From Comamonadaceae bacterium (GTDB taxonomy: Bacteria; Pseudomonadota; Gammaproteobacteria; Burkholderiales; Burkholderiaceae_C), in the NCBI GenBank assembly GCA_947373185.1, contig CANBWP010000001.1:140217-204216 (forward strand): a stretch of 64,000 nt of DNA. The letters run 5' to 3'. Made by a program: the position numbers and the translations under genes. Under the pieces are notes generated by a model that searched no databases, was not told where the DNA came from, and worked only from the letters and a program-made list of their open reading frames with translations. The first letter of the stretch is position 1. Every line of letters starts with the position of its first letter. Positions 9,086 through 18,124 of the stretch are shown here, in pieces.

Positions 9086-9948
9086 CCATTCAAAGCAATT
9101 TGGATCCTTCCATTTACGCAAGACGCAAACGCGCCAACTTTATCGGCTTGGTTTTGTCCATGTCGGCCATGGCCATTGGCCTGATTTTCTTGCTTTGGAT
9201 CTTGACCATCCTCATGTTCAAAGGCTTTTCTGCTTTGAACTTCGCCATGTTGACGCAAAGCACCCCGGCCCCAGGCTCTGAGGGCGGCGGCTTGGCCAAC
9301 GCCATAGTGGGTAGCCTGATGATTGTGGTTTCATGCGCCTTGCTGAGTACCCCCATTGGTGTATTGGCGGGCGTCTACCTATCAGAATATGGTGATCGCA
9401 GCAAAATGGCTGCCATCACCCGTTTTGTGAATGACATCATGTTGTCTGCACCGTCCATTGTGATTGGCTTGTTTGTCTATGCCTTGGTGGTGGTACCTTC
9501 TAAGCACTTCTCTGGCTGGGCTGGCACCATTGCCCTCTCATTGATCGCGATTCCAGTCGTCGTTCGCACCACAGAAAACATGCTGAAATTGGTACCAGTG
9601 AGTTTGCGTGAAGCTGCATTTGCGCTGGGCGCACCCAAATGGAAAGTGTCAACATCGGTCGTTTTAAAAGCTGCAAGAAGCGGCGTGATGACCGGATTAC
9701 TCCTGGCCTTGGCTCGTGTCAGTGGTGAAACGGCCCCCCTGTTGTTCACCGCATTGAATAATCAGTTTTTCTCTCTTGATATGAACAAGCCAATGGCCAA
9801 TTTGCCAGTGGTCATCTTTCAATTCGCCATGAGCCCCTATGACAATTGGGTCAGTTTGGCATGGGGTGGTGCTCTGCTGATCACGCTCACAGTTTTGGCA
9901 CTCAACATCGTTGCACGCGTTGTGTTCCGAGAAAAAGTTGCAGCTTAA
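9082..9948 (+). CDS. pstA: Phosphate ABC transporter permease PstA
   Basis: A 288-residue inner-membrane permease and partner of PstC. It has six hydrophobic segments, a periplasmic region with [17 protein letters not shown] (conserved in PstA), the coupling loop [20 protein letters not shown] and the [14 protein letters not shown] motif. The start at 9082 overlaps the pstC stop by four bases (ATGA). pstB follows 21 bases later. Nothing about the sequence is unusual. Confidence 0.95.
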   Translation: MTIQSNLDPSIYARRKRANFIGLVLSMSAMAIGLIFLLWILTILMFKGFSALNFAMLTQSTPAPGSEGGGLANAIVGSLMIVVSCALLSTPIGVLAGVYLSEYGDRSKMAAITRFVNDIMLSAPSIVIGLFVYALVVVPSKHFSGWAGTIALSLIAIPVVVRTTENMLKLVPVSLREAAFALGAPKWKVSTSVVLKAARSGVMTGLLLALARVSGETAPLLFTALNNQFFSLDMNKPMANLPVVIFQFAMSPYDNWVSLAWGGALLITLTVLALNIVARVVFREKVAA

Positions 9949-9969
9949 ACATTCAACGGACTAATTAAT

Positions 9970-10746
9970 ATGAATACTTTGCCTGCTACCAAAGAAACAA
10001 TCCTTGAAGTTCGCAACTTGAACTTTTACTACGGCGCATTTCAGGGTCTGAAAAACATCAATTTAGACATTGAAAAAAATACCGTGACAGCCTTCATTGG
10101 GCCATCAGGATGCGGCAAATCGACACTGCTCAGAACACTCAATCGCATGTATGACCTCTATCCAGGCCAGCGTGCGGAGGGCGAGATTAATTTTGCGGGT
10201 GAGAATATTCTCAATCCCAAGCAAGATTTGAACTTGTTGCGATCGCGTGTAGGGATGGTTTTTCAAAAACCAACGCCATTCCCCATGTCGATTTACGACA
10301 ACATCGCCTTTGGTGTTCAGCTTTATGAAAAGCTGTCCCGCAGCGACATGGACGACCGTGTCGAGTGGGCATTGCAAAAAGCAGCCATTTGGGACGAAGT
10401 TAAGAACAAGCTGAATCAAAGCGGCTTGTCTTTATCTGGTGGTCAGCAGCAACGTTTGTGCATTGCACGGGGCATCGCTGTCAAACCCTCCATCTTGTTG
10501 TTGGACGAGCCTACCTCGGCTTTGGATCCAATTTCAACAGGCAAAGTAGAGGAATTGGTGCATACCCTGAAGAGTGAATACACTGTGGTGATCGTGACAC
10601 ACAACATGCAGCAAGCTGCACGTGTGTCTGACTACACTGCTTACATGTACTTGGGAGAATTGATGGAGTTTGGAGAAACCGATCAAATTTTCATGAAGCC
10701 CGCCCGTCAAGAAACTGAAGACTACATTACTGGCCGATTCGGCTAA
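9970..10746 (+). CDS. pstB: Phosphate ABC transporter ATPase
   Basis: A 258-residue ABC ATPase. Walker A is GPSGCGKST, the Q-loop region is [17 protein letters not shown] (PstB-specific wording), the ABC signature is LSGGQQQR, Walker B is [12 protein letters not shown], and the switch His lies in [10 protein letters not shown]. It powers phosphate import through PstC and PstA and takes part in the Pst-PhoU-PhoR signalling complex. phoU starts 14 bases downstream with a good GGAG ribosome site. Confidence 0.97.
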   Translation: MNTLPATKETILEVRNLNFYYGAFQGLKNINLDIEKNTVTAFIGPSGCGKSTLLRTLNRMYDLYPGQRAEGEINFAGENILNPKQDLNLLRSRVGMVFQKPTPFPMSIYDNIAFGVQLYEKLSRSDMDDRVEWALQKAAIWDEVKNKLNQSGLSLSGGQQQRLCIARGIAVKPSILLLDEPTSALDPISTGKVEELVHTLKSEYTVVIVTHNMQQAARVSDYTAYMYLGELMEFGETDQIFMKPARQETEDYITGRFG

Positions 10747-10760
10747 TTAGGAGTTAGAAA

Positions 10761-11459
10761 ATGGACAAACATATTTCAAGTCAATTCGATGCCGAATTGG
10801 GCAGTGTTTCTACACGGGTTCTTGAGTTGGGTGGATTGGTGGAGTCGCAAATCCGTCATGCGGTCTATTCACTCTCGCAATTCAACAGCGAAGTGGCAGA
10901 CCAAGTGATTGCAACGGAAGCCAAAGTTAACTCGATGGAGGTTGAGATTGACCGCGATTTGTCCTCCATCATTGCGCGTCGTCAACCGACAGCGCGTGAC
11001 CTTCGCTTATTGATTGCCATCTCAAAAATCACTGCCAATTTGGAACGCGCAGGGGATGAATCGGAGAAAATTGCACGAATGGTCAAAGCCATTATCAACA
11101 GTGGTAGCGCCCGTGCGTTGCCATCGTCTGAGTTGCGCATAGCGTCGGACTTGGCTTCTGGATTGCTTCGCAAAGCTTTAGATGCTTTTGCGCGTCTGGA
11201 TGTGACAGAAGCAGTTTCTATTTTGAAAGAAGACGATTTGATCGATGCAGAGTTTGACGGCTTTGTTCGCAAATTGGTGACCTACATGATGGAAGATCCT
11301 CGCACCATCTCGGCCAGTCTTGATCTGTTGTTTGTGGCCAAAGCCATTGAGCGAATCGGTGATCACGCAAAGAATATCGCTGAATTTATCATTTACGTTG
11401 TCAAGGGTGCAGACGTTCGGCACATCGCCTTGGCTGATGTGGAGTCGGCCGTTCAATGA
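10761..11459 (+). CDS. phoU: Phosphate signalling regulator PhoU
   Basis: A 232-residue all-helical protein made of two tandem three-helix PhoU domains. The metal-binding E/DxxxD-type motifs appear in ERAGDESEKIARM and again in ERIGDHAKNIAEFIIY. PhoU links PstSCAB to PhoR and keeps the Pho regulon off when phosphate is sufficient. It is translated from a ribosome site TTAGGAGTTAG and its stop overlaps the phoB start by four bases (ATGA). Confidence 0.96.
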   Translation: MDKHISSQFDAELGSVSTRVLELGGLVESQIRHAVYSLSQFNSEVADQVIATEAKVNSMEVEIDRDLSSIIARRQPTARDLRLLIAISKITANLERAGDESEKIARMVKAIINSGSARALPSSELRIASDLASGLLRKALDAFARLDVTEAVSILKEDDLIDAEFDGFVRKLVTYMMEDPRTISASLDLLFVAKAIERIGDHAKNIAEFIIYVVKGADVRHIALADVESAVQ

Positions 11460-12166
11460 GAAACTTGCCCCGCATTCTGATTGTCGAAGATGAGCCTGCG
11501 ATTGCAGAGTTGATCGCAGTCAACTTGCGACACAATGGCTTTCAGCCCATTTGGGCGATGGACGGCGAAACAGCGCAAAAAGAATTGGACGATGTCTTGC
11601 CCGATGTCATTTTGCTAGATTGGATGTTGCCTAAAGAAAGTGGTCTCAGTTTGGCCAAGAAATGGCGCAACGACAAACGATCGCAAACCATTCCCATTTT
11701 GATGTTAACGGCACGTGGTGACGAAGTGGATCGCGTTGCGGGCCTTGATGCTGGCGCAGATGACTACATCGTGAAGCCATTTTCGACCAAAGAGCTGTTG
11801 GCGCGTATTCGTGCTGTGCTCAGAAGACGTTCACCAGAACAGTCCGCAGGCCGTATTCAAATGGGGCAGTTGCTATTGGATGCGGATACGCATCGAGTGA
11901 GTTTTCAAGATCAACCACTCAAACTCGGACCCACAGAGTTCAAACTGCTTCAATATTTCATGACGCACAAAGAGCGAGTGCACAGCCGTGGCCAATTACT
12001 CGACCGAGTCTGGGGTGACCATGTGTTCATTGAAGAGCGCACGGTGGACGTTCATGTCAAACGTCTTCGAGAAGCTCTTGGTGCTGCTGGTAACATGGTG
12101 GAAACGGTTCGTGGAGCAGGTTACCGCTTCACGGAAATGACTCAAACTGCAAGCACGGCTGGCTAA
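11456..12166 (+). CDS. phoB: Phosphate regulon response regulator PhoB
   Basis: A 236-residue OmpR-family regulator. The receiver domain has acidic residues EDE at 11-13, the phosphorylated Asp55 in VILLDWMLP, and KPF as the conserved Lys region. The C-terminal winged-helix domain includes PTEFKLLQYFMTHKERVHSR and RTVDVHVKRLREAL, the recognition helix of PhoB-like proteins. It would bind the 11-bp-spaced boxes seen before ppk1, ppx, pstS and the receptor gene at 15146. It is translationally coupled to phoU. A terminator-like hairpin overlaps its stop codon and lies before phoR. Confidence 0.96.
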   Translation: MRNLPRILIVEDEPAIAELIAVNLRHNGFQPIWAMDGETAQKELDDVLPDVILLDWMLPKESGLSLAKKWRNDKRSQTIPILMLTARGDEVDRVAGLDAGADDYIVKPFSTKELLARIRAVLRRRSPEQSAGRIQMGQLLLDADTHRVSFQDQPLKLGPTEFKLLQYFMTHKERVHSRGQLLDRVWGDHVFIEERTVDVHVKRLREALGAAGNMVETVRGAGYRFTEMTQTASTAG

Positions 12167-12181
12167 CTACCAGCGTTTTTT
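12158..12181 (+). terminator. Terminator-like hairpin between phoB and phoR
   Basis: GCTGG (12158-12162), a seven-base loop and CCAGC (12170-12174) are followed by G and six T residues that run directly into the phoR ATG at 12182. The stem is short, so termination would be partial. It also leaves phoR without a Shine-Dalgarno sequence. Confidence 0.45.
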
Positions 12182-13507
12182 ATGTTTCCACGTACCCTCG
12201 GCCTGATATTTTGGATGGCCGTTGCTGCTATAACGGGCTATTGGATGAATCCAACGACTGGTCCCGTGCTTGGCGCATTCTTTGTCTGTCTTTTCACGGT
12301 CATCAAGGACTTATGGAAAGGGCAAAAAATCGCCAAGTGGTTGCGACACAACAACGTTCAAGATCCACCTGAAATGGGCGGAATTTGGGGGGATTTGATC
12401 GATCGCATGCGGCGTATCTTGAACGAGCAGCGCAAGCAAACTCAAAATGAACAGCAGCGTCTTCAAGATTTTTTGTTGGCCATTCAAGCCTCCCCAAATG
12501 GTGTGGTCCTTCTAGATCCTGAAGGCCGTATCGAATGGTGTAATCAAACTGCAGCCCAGCATTTAGGAATGGATGCGAAAAGGGACCTGATGCAACATGT
12601 GGTTCACCTCGTGCGCGACCCTGTATTTAAAAAGTACTTGACCAGTGATGGCCATGAGGGTGAAGTTGTGATTGACGGTCGAAGTGCATCTTTGCAAAAA
12701 ACCGTCAAATTGTCAGTGCAGCTCCACAGTTACGGTGAAAGTCGGCAGCTCTTGTTGACGCGTGATGTCACAGCTGTTGCACACGCTGATGCCATGCGGC
12801 GCGATTTTGTTGCCAATGTTTCACATGAAATCAGGACCCCGCTGACTGTGATGAGCGGCTTCATTGAAACTTTGCAGAGTCTTCAATTGGATGCTGAAGA
12901 ACGTGATAAATATCTGGGGCTGATGGCTGTTCAAGCTGAGCGCATGCAAGATTTGGTCAATGATTTGCTCATTCTTTCACAGCTTGAGGGCAGCACATTG
13001 CCCTCGACCAATGATCCTGTTTCTTTAGATGGTTTGATGGCCGGCATTGAATCTGAAGCGCGTGGCTTGTCTATGGCGCAACTGCGCTCAGGTGAAGAGC
13101 CGCAAATACTTCATTTTGAAAGCTCCCCCGGAGTTCAATTGTTGGGCGCGTCCAAAGAACTTCACAGTGCTGTCGCTAACCTCGTCAACAACGCTGTTCG
13201 TTACACACCTGCGGGCGGTTTGATATCAGCGCTTTGGACACTATTGCCTGATCAAAGAATTCAATTCAGTGTCGTTGATACAGGACCAGGCATTGCCTCA
13301 GAGCACTTGCCCAGGTTGACCGAACGCTTTTACAGAGTAGATCGCAGTCGATCACGAGAGTCCGGTGGTACGGGCTTGGGACTTGCTATTACAAAACACG
13401 TGATGCAACGACATGGCGGGGAACTGAAAATTGAAAGTGAATTGGGCAAAGGTTCTCGATTTATTTTGATTTTCCCCGCATCGCGCGTGAGCACGCAAGC
13501 TCACTGA
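12182..13507 (+). CDS. phoR: Phosphate regulon sensor histidine kinase PhoR
   Basis: A 441-residue inner-membrane kinase. Two N-terminal hydrophobic segments (about residues 1-40) have almost no periplasmic loop, as in PhoR. They are followed by a basic linker, a PAS domain (about 95-190, with GVVLLDPEGRIEWCNQTAA), a HisKA domain with the phospho-accepting His215 in VSHEIRTPLTV, and a HATPase domain with NLVNNAVRYTP, DTGPGIASEHL and GTGLGLAI. It phosphorylates PhoB under phosphate limitation. It starts 15 bases after phoB with no ribosome-binding site visible. Its 3' end overlaps the convergent CorA-like gene by 7 bases. Confidence 0.95.
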   Translation: MFPRTLGLIFWMAVAAITGYWMNPTTGPVLGAFFVCLFTVIKDLWKGQKIAKWLRHNNVQDPPEMGGIWGDLIDRMRRILNEQRKQTQNEQQRLQDFLLAIQASPNGVVLLDPEGRIEWCNQTAAQHLGMDAKRDLMQHVVHLVRDPVFKKYLTSDGHEGEVVIDGRSASLQKTVKLSVQLHSYGESRQLLLTRDVTAVAHADAMRRDFVANVSHEIRTPLTVMSGFIETLQSLQLDAEERDKYLGLMAVQAERMQDLVNDLLILSQLEGSTLPSTNDPVSLDGLMAGIESEARGLSMAQLRSGEEPQILHFESSPGVQLLGASKELHSAVANLVNNAVRYTPAGGLISALWTLLPDQRIQFSVVDTGPGIASEHLPRLTERFYRVDRSRSRESGGTGLGLAITKHVMQRHGGELKIESELGKGSRFILIFPASRVSTQAH

Positions 13508-14811
13508 GTTGGTTTCACGGCTCTCGGCAATTTTCTGCGCTCAAAAAGCTTGAGGCCCAGAAAAGTCAGATAACCAATGACTATCGAGACAAGGGCAAAA
13601 CCACCATATGCAATGGGCCACTCAATGCCCTGCGTCATCATGGAAAACTCAGACATGCCGCCCATACCGGCCAAAATGTTGATCGGCATGAACACAACGC
13701 TGAAAACGGTCAACTGGTTCACACGTTTATTTTGATTGATGTTGATGAAGCCGATGGTGGCATCCATTAAGAAATTAATCTTATCGAACAAAAATGCTGT
13801 ATGACTGTTGAGTGACTCAATATTCCGCATCACCTGCTTGGCATCGTCAATTTGAGAGTCCTTGAGCAATCGCGCCCGAAGTAAAAAATTGAGCGCTCTT
13901 TGCGTATCAAGAATATTGCCTCGAATCCGTCCATTTTCAGATTCTTCTTCTGCAATATTTGCCAATGTGATTGCAGCTTGATCATCGGTGACGTGTTCGC
14001 TCAAAACCAATTTCCCCACTGAATCTAGTGTGGCATAAATTTGTTCCAGTGAGTCGGCAGAACACTCAACGTCTGCTGCATAGAGATCTAACAAAACGTC
14101 AACACAATCGGTGACATAACCTGGCTGCGTCAATGCCCTTCGTTTTTGCAATTTGAAGACTGGTAATTCTTCGTCACGAATGGTGAAAATAATACCGCCA
14201 TGCAAAATGAAAGCAACCGAAATACTGCGAGCCTCACCTAGTCGGTCGAGTAAAAAATTGGAATGTAGATGGATGGCTTCGTTGGTGTCGATGAAAAATC
14301 GCGAAGAGACATCTAACTCGGTTTCCTCTAAAGGTCCAGGCAACTCAATGCCGAAATGATGTCCAATGAATGATCGTTCGGCTTTGCTGGTCTTTAAAAG
14401 GTCTATCCAAATTGGCTTCAGATTGTCAAGGTCGGATCGGCCGTGAACGGGCGCTTGTTTCAATCGACCATCGGCCAATTCAAAGACACTGACCTTGCTA
14501 TTTTCAAAGTCAAGAATTCGGTCTTTTGCCAGTTGCTCTCTTAACTCATTGGACATTTCCCAAAGTATTTCATTTTGTCGATGAATAGGTACGCGTGACC
14601 AAACCCAATGTGCATCGTCCAAACTTAACTTATCGAGCGCAACAGCCATTTCTTTTGAGCTGTTTGCAGAAATGAAGTTGAACAATTCAGCATCATGTTG
14701 CCTGTGAACAACGGATTGAATTCTTGAGTTGTTCGGCATGTTTTGTTTGTCAACCATTGAGCCAATCAGTTTTTGTTTTTCGAGAATCAGGGCTAATTTT
14801 TCGTTTGACAT
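13501..14811 (-). CDS. CorA-superfamily metal transporter with atypical GMN region
   Basis: A 436-residue protein. The N-terminal three quarters are soluble and include a long helical stretch (SHTAFLFDKINFLMDATIGFI) like the CorA stalk helix. Two transmembrane segments lie at the extreme C-terminus, with a basic tail ERRKLPRAVK. CorA and its relatives transport Mg2+, Co2+ or Zn2+ as pentamers. Where CorA has YGMN in the loop between the two membrane helices, this protein reads AGMGGMSEF, so the selectivity residue Asn is not in place. Function and direction of transport are therefore uncertain. It is convergent to phoR with a 7-base overlap and divergent from the receptor module across 334 bases. 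Confidence 0.75.
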   Translation of the reverse strand: MSNEKLALILEKQKLIGSMVDKQNMPNNSRIQSVVHRQHDAELFNFISANSSKEMAVALDKLSLDDAHWVWSRVPIHRQNEILWEMSNELREQLAKDRILDFENSKVSVFELADGRLKQAPVHGRSDLDNLKPIWIDLLKTSKAERSFIGHHFGIELPGPLEETELDVSSRFFIDTNEAIHLHSNFLLDRLGEARSISVAFILHGGIIFTIRDEELPVFKLQKRRALTQPGYVTDCVDVLLDLYAADVECSADSLEQIYATLDSVGKLVLSEHVTDDQAAITLANIAEEESENGRIRGNILDTQRALNFLLRARLLKDSQIDDAKQVMRNIESLNSHTAFLFDKINFLMDATIGFININQNKRVNQLTVFSVVFMPINILAGMGGMSEFSMMTQGIEWPIAYGGFALVSIVIGYLTFLGLKLFERRKLPRAVKPTQ

Positions 14812-15017
14812 AAATGCATCTTCAGGTGAAGTCTATTCATTTTCATTGACATCCATGCATGGAAGAGATTGCAACGGTTTTTAAATAGGCTTTCAGTTCT
14901 AAGCGTACGAAATTCTTGTGACAAGTCTATGAATTTCTGTCATGTATGGATAGTTCAATTGCTGTCGATGGCAGGCTTACAGACGTTCTCGAACAAGATG
15001 AAATCAAAGGAGGTTTG

Positions 15018-15044
15018 ATGGGTCAATTTAAGGTGTGTCATTAA
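15018..15044 (+). other. Eight-codon reading frame with an ideal Shine-Dalgarno sequence
   Basis: ATG at 15018 is preceded by AAAGGAGG with five bases spacing and encodes MGQFKVCH followed by TAA. The stop lies inside the PhoB-type box. It could be a leader peptide of an upstream transcript or a chance match. If the PhoB promoter starts near 15075, that transcript would not include it. Confidence 0.2.
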
Positions 15045-15068
15045 AGTTTCATAAAAGTGGCGTCTAAC
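15036..15068 (+). promoter_or_regulatory. PhoB-type box and -10 element for the TonB-dependent receptor
   Basis: TGTCATT (15036) and TTTCATA (15047) are 11 bases apart with the usual A-rich spacer AAAG. A possible -10, TCTAAC (15063-15068), lies about 10 bases after the box. The geometry equals that before pstS, although the second half-site is degenerate (TTTCA for TGTCA). Confidence 0.6.
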
Positions 15069-15095
15069 TGACATTGAGGTTTACTAAAGTCGAAC

Positions 15096-15120
15096 AGGTA
15101 AAAAACACAGACTTTTACCT
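15096..15120 (+). promoter_or_regulatory. Leader hairpin of the TonB-dependent receptor mRNA
   Basis: AGGTAAAA (15096-15103) and TTTTACCT (15113-15120) form a perfect eight-base stem with a nine-base loop, 25 bases before the ATG. There is no T tract, so it is not a standard terminator. A role in mRNA stability or translation control is possible. Confidence 0.4.
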
Positions 15121-15145
15121 AGCATTAACTTTTGATGGACCTCAC

Positions 15146-17464
15146 ATGATTCCTAAATTTTCACCCAAGCAAAAACATTTAGCCTATTTGGTTTCTTTGG
15201 CTGTTTTGAGCTTTGCGTCTGCACCCCATGCCATTGCTCAAACAGCACCCGCTGTCGATTTGGGCACCATCGGTGCAAGTACCGCTGCAGGTGCATTTCG
15301 CGCCAGCGATGCCATCAAGGGCACAGCCACAGCCGTTGCCCCCACTCAGGCCAGCCTGCAAGCCACGCAGCCACAGTCCATCATCACACGTGAGTTCATT
15401 GACTTGTCGGTTGCGCCAACAGCAGAGTACAGCCGCATTGTGAACATTGCCCCTAGCTTGTCAGGTGACTCAGCCAATGGCCCTGGACTGAGCGAAACCA
15501 AAACCACCTTGCGTGGTTTCAGTGATGACCAATACAACATCACCTTTGATGGCATTCCATGGGGTGACACCAACAACCCAGCTCACCACTCCACATCCTT
15601 CTTCCCCGCCTTCACCATTGGTGGCGCGGTGGTTGAACGTGGCCCCGGCAATGCCAGCAACTTAGGCTACGCCACATTTGGTGGTTCCATCAACTTGTTT
15701 TCTAAAAAGCCATCTCAGGACAAGTCATCGACTTTCTACTCCAGCATTGGCAATTGGAATACCAGCTTGGTCGGTGTCGGATACGAAAGTGGCCGCTTGG
15801 CCGATCTGGGTGACGCCACTTTGCAGTTGAATGTGCAAGAACTGAAGTCGGATGGTTATTTGAGCCATAGCCCTGTCAAAAGCGATAACTTGACTGTCAA
15901 ATTTGAGCGCCCTGTGGGTGACTCTACTTTGTTGACGGTTTTCTCAACCGTGAACCAAATCCACTATGCGCAACCTGATAGCAACAAAGGTGCCACACTT
16001 ACTCAAATTGCCCGATTTGGAAAAAATTTCCAATTGGACAATGATCCAACCAGCATGAACTATCAGGGCTACAACGCCACCACCAAGGACACTGATTTTT
16101 CTTATCTGCGTTTGAGAAGCGAATTGCAAGATGGTTGGAACTCTGACAACCAGCTTTACACCTACGCTTACAACAATCAGACCAAATCTTCGACAGATCC
16201 AACATGGACTGGCACTACGGGTACCAATCCTGATCCCCGCAGAACCGCACCTGCCGGTACTTGGGTCAAGTCCAGCTTGATTGCTTTGAATGGCAATATC
16301 CCAGGCATTGACAAGCAAAACAAATACCGCGTTGTGGGCGATATTTTGAAATTGACCAAACAACTGGACACCGGTTTGGTGCGTGTCGGTATGTGGTACG
16401 AAACATCTGACACAGATCGCCACCAATATGACATTGACTTGACCACAGGCGGCTACAACCGCAAAGAAGGCACTGTGGCCAACGGCACTTTCTTGGCCGG
16501 CACGACTCGCCCGATCGACAGTGTCTTGTTTGACCAGCAATCAAAAATCACGTCGACGCAGCCGTTTGCTGAATTTGAGTGGAAAGCCACAGCGGACACA
16601 ACCATCACACCCGGTTTGAAATCACTCAGTATTTCTCGCTCTGTGACTTCGCCAGTTGAGCAAACCACACGTGAATTGAACCACGCTGCCTGGAAAACAT
16701 ACACAGCAACCTTGCCCTTCTTGACAGTCAACAAGCAGTTGTCCAATGAATTGTCTGTTTATGGTCAGTATGCGCAAGGCTTTCAGATTCCAGATTTGAA
16801 AACCTTCTACATTGCCAACCCTTCTTTGAACAGCGCTGAGCCACAAAAATCTACCAACTACCAGTTGGGTGTGGTTGGTAAATCTGACAAGATGACTTGG
16901 GATGTGGATGTTTATCAAATCAACTTCACCAACAAGTTGGTTTCCAATGGTCTCACCGGTGCCAATGCTGCGTACATCAACATTGGTGGCGCAACTTACA
17001 AAGGTGTGGAAGGTCAAATGGCTTTTGTGATGGGTGGCGGTTTCTCCGTCTTTGCCAACGGCTCCATCAACAAGGCTTTGGCCAACGACACCGGCAAGCA
17101 AATTTCGGGTGCGCCTGAAATGACGGCTGCTTTGGGTGCCTTGTTTGCACAAGGCCCATGGGCTTCTTCCGTGGCTTTGAAGCGCACAGGTGCTGTCTAC
17201 CAAAAAGATTACACCAATCAGGCTTACTATGATTTCTATAAAACAGCGGCTTATGACAACGTCGACTTGGGTGTGTCTTACACCATGAAGAATGTGGCCA
17301 TGTTCAAGGCAGTCAAAGTACAGATGAATGTGTTCAATTTGGCCAACAGCCAGAAAGCAACCGCCATCACTGCGGCCAGCTCTTCAGTGACCGGTACCGC
17401 TTACGACACCTACATTTTCCAGGCACCTCGCAGCGCTCAAATTTCAGTGAAAGCTGACTTCTGA
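15146..17464 (+). CDS. TonB-dependent outer-membrane receptor, probably for a phosphorus compound
   Basis: A 772-residue precursor with a Sec signal peptide (basic start, hydrophobic core, cleavage after AIAQ). The plug domain follows: QSIITREFIDLSVAP, TLRGFSDDQYNITFDGIP and VVERGPGNASNLGYATFGGSINL are standard plug motifs. The remainder is a 22-strand barrel ending in a typical terminal aromatic residue, here ...SVKADF. The ATG at 15146 was chosen because the signal peptide begins there; an upstream in-frame TTG adds an unsuitable leader. exbB, exbD and tonB follow with 1-2 base gaps or overlap, then a metallophosphoesterase and PhoX. This context and the PhoB-type box suggest uptake of phosphate, a phosphate ester or a metal cofactor needed under phosphate starvation. 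The ligand is inference only. Confidence 0.9.
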   Translation: MIPKFSPKQKHLAYLVSLAVLSFASAPHAIAQTAPAVDLGTIGASTAAGAFRASDAIKGTATAVAPTQASLQATQPQSIITREFIDLSVAPTAEYSRIVNIAPSLSGDSANGPGLSETKTTLRGFSDDQYNITFDGIPWGDTNNPAHHSTSFFPAFTIGGAVVERGPGNASNLGYATFGGSINLFSKKPSQDKSSTFYSSIGNWNTSLVGVGYESGRLADLGDATLQLNVQELKSDGYLSHSPVKSDNLTVKFERPVGDSTLLTVFSTVNQIHYAQPDSNKGATLTQIARFGKNFQLDNDPTSMNYQGYNATTKDTDFSYLRLRSELQDGWNSDNQLYTYAYNNQTKSSTDPTWTGTTGTNPDPRRTAPAGTWVKSSLIALNGNIPGIDKQNKYRVVGDILKLTKQLDTGLVRVGMWYETSDTDRHQYDIDLTTGGYNRKEGTVANGTFLAGTTRPIDSVLFDQQSKITSTQPFAEFEWKATADTTITPGLKSLSISRSVTSPVEQTTRELNHAAWKTYTATLPFLTVNKQLSNELSVYGQYAQGFQIPDLKTFYIANPSLNSAEPQKSTNYQLGVVGKSDKMTWDVDVYQINFTNKLVSNGLTGANAAYINIGGATYKGVEGQMAFVMGGGFSVFANGSINKALANDTGKQISGAPEMTAALGALFAQGPWASSVALKRTGAVYQKDYTNQAYYDFYKTAAYDNVDLGVSYTMKNVAMFKAVKVQMNVFNLANSQKATAITAASSSVTGTAYDTYIFQAPRSAQISVKADF

Positions 17465-17466
17465 TC

Positions 17467-18123
17467 ATGACACTGAGCAAGCTTTTTGATTTGGCGAACG
17501 CCTCTGGCGGTACGCTGTATTTGATGGCTTTGCTCTTGTTGGTGGCCTTGACGGTCATCATCGAGCGAAGCCGTTATTTGTCGAAGATGCAACAAGATGG
17601 TGAAAGTCTGATTGACCTGTTGCATGATGGTTCTGCCCTGAACAGAGACATTCTGATCAAAGCACTGCAGCAGCACGAAAATTTGCCTCACGCCAGTGTG
17701 GTCCATGCCTCGCTCATTGAGCCTGACACGTCTGACCGTGATGCTTGCGCCGGTCATTTGGAAGAAGCCATCATGCGCGAAGTGCCTGCATTGGACAGAT
17801 CTTTGTGGGTGCTGGATACCGTCATTACCTTGGCACCGTTGTTGGGTCTCTTTGGCACCATCATTGGCATGTTCGGTGCGTTCTCTGTGTTGGGGGATGT
17901 TCAAAATGGCGCAAGCCAGGTAACGGGTGGTATTGCGGAGGCTTTGATTGCAACAGCCTCAGGTCTGTTGATTGCCATGGTTGGACTGGTTTTCTTCAAT
18001 TGGCTCACCACCAAAGTTCGAATGATCGTGCACCAAATGGAAATTCTCAAGGTCATGATTTTGAACCGCCGATTTGGTAGCCAACAACCGACCAATGTGC
18101 GTGGCAATTTGAAGGCTGTTTGA
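17467..18123 (+). CDS. exbB: ExbB/TolQ-type proton channel of the TonB system
   Basis: A 218-residue MotA/TolQ/ExbB-family protein with three membrane segments: one near residues 15-35 and two in the C-terminal half around LDTVITLAPLLGLFGTIIGMFGAF and GGIAEALIATASGLLIAMVGLVFF. The last two carry the conserved LGLLGTV-like and EAL...T.GL motifs that line the proton path. It starts two bases after the receptor stop and exbD begins one base after its own stop, so the four genes are one transcriptional unit. It should serve the adjacent receptor. Confidence 0.93.
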   Translation: MTLSKLFDLANASGGTLYLMALLLLVALTVIIERSRYLSKMQQDGESLIDLLHDGSALNRDILIKALQQHENLPHASVVHASLIEPDTSDRDACAGHLEEAIMREVPALDRSLWVLDTVITLAPLLGLFGTIIGMFGAFSVLGDVQNGASQVTGGIAEALIATASGLLIAMVGLVFFNWLTTKVRMIVHQMEILKVMILNRRFGSQQPTNVRGNLKAV

Positions 18124-18124
18124 C

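Larger units (their letters stand above)
14812..15145. other. Divergent intergenic region before the TonB-receptor module
   Basis: This 334-base gap separates the CorA-like gene (minus) from the receptor gene (plus). It holds an isolated CTGTCAT half-site at 14937-14943, a perfect ribosome site AAAGGAGG (15006-15013) in front of an eight-codon reading frame, a PhoB-type box with a -10 element, and a leader hairpin, listed separately where supported. The left 100 bases are A/T-rich and show nothing else recognisable. Confidence 0.6.
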
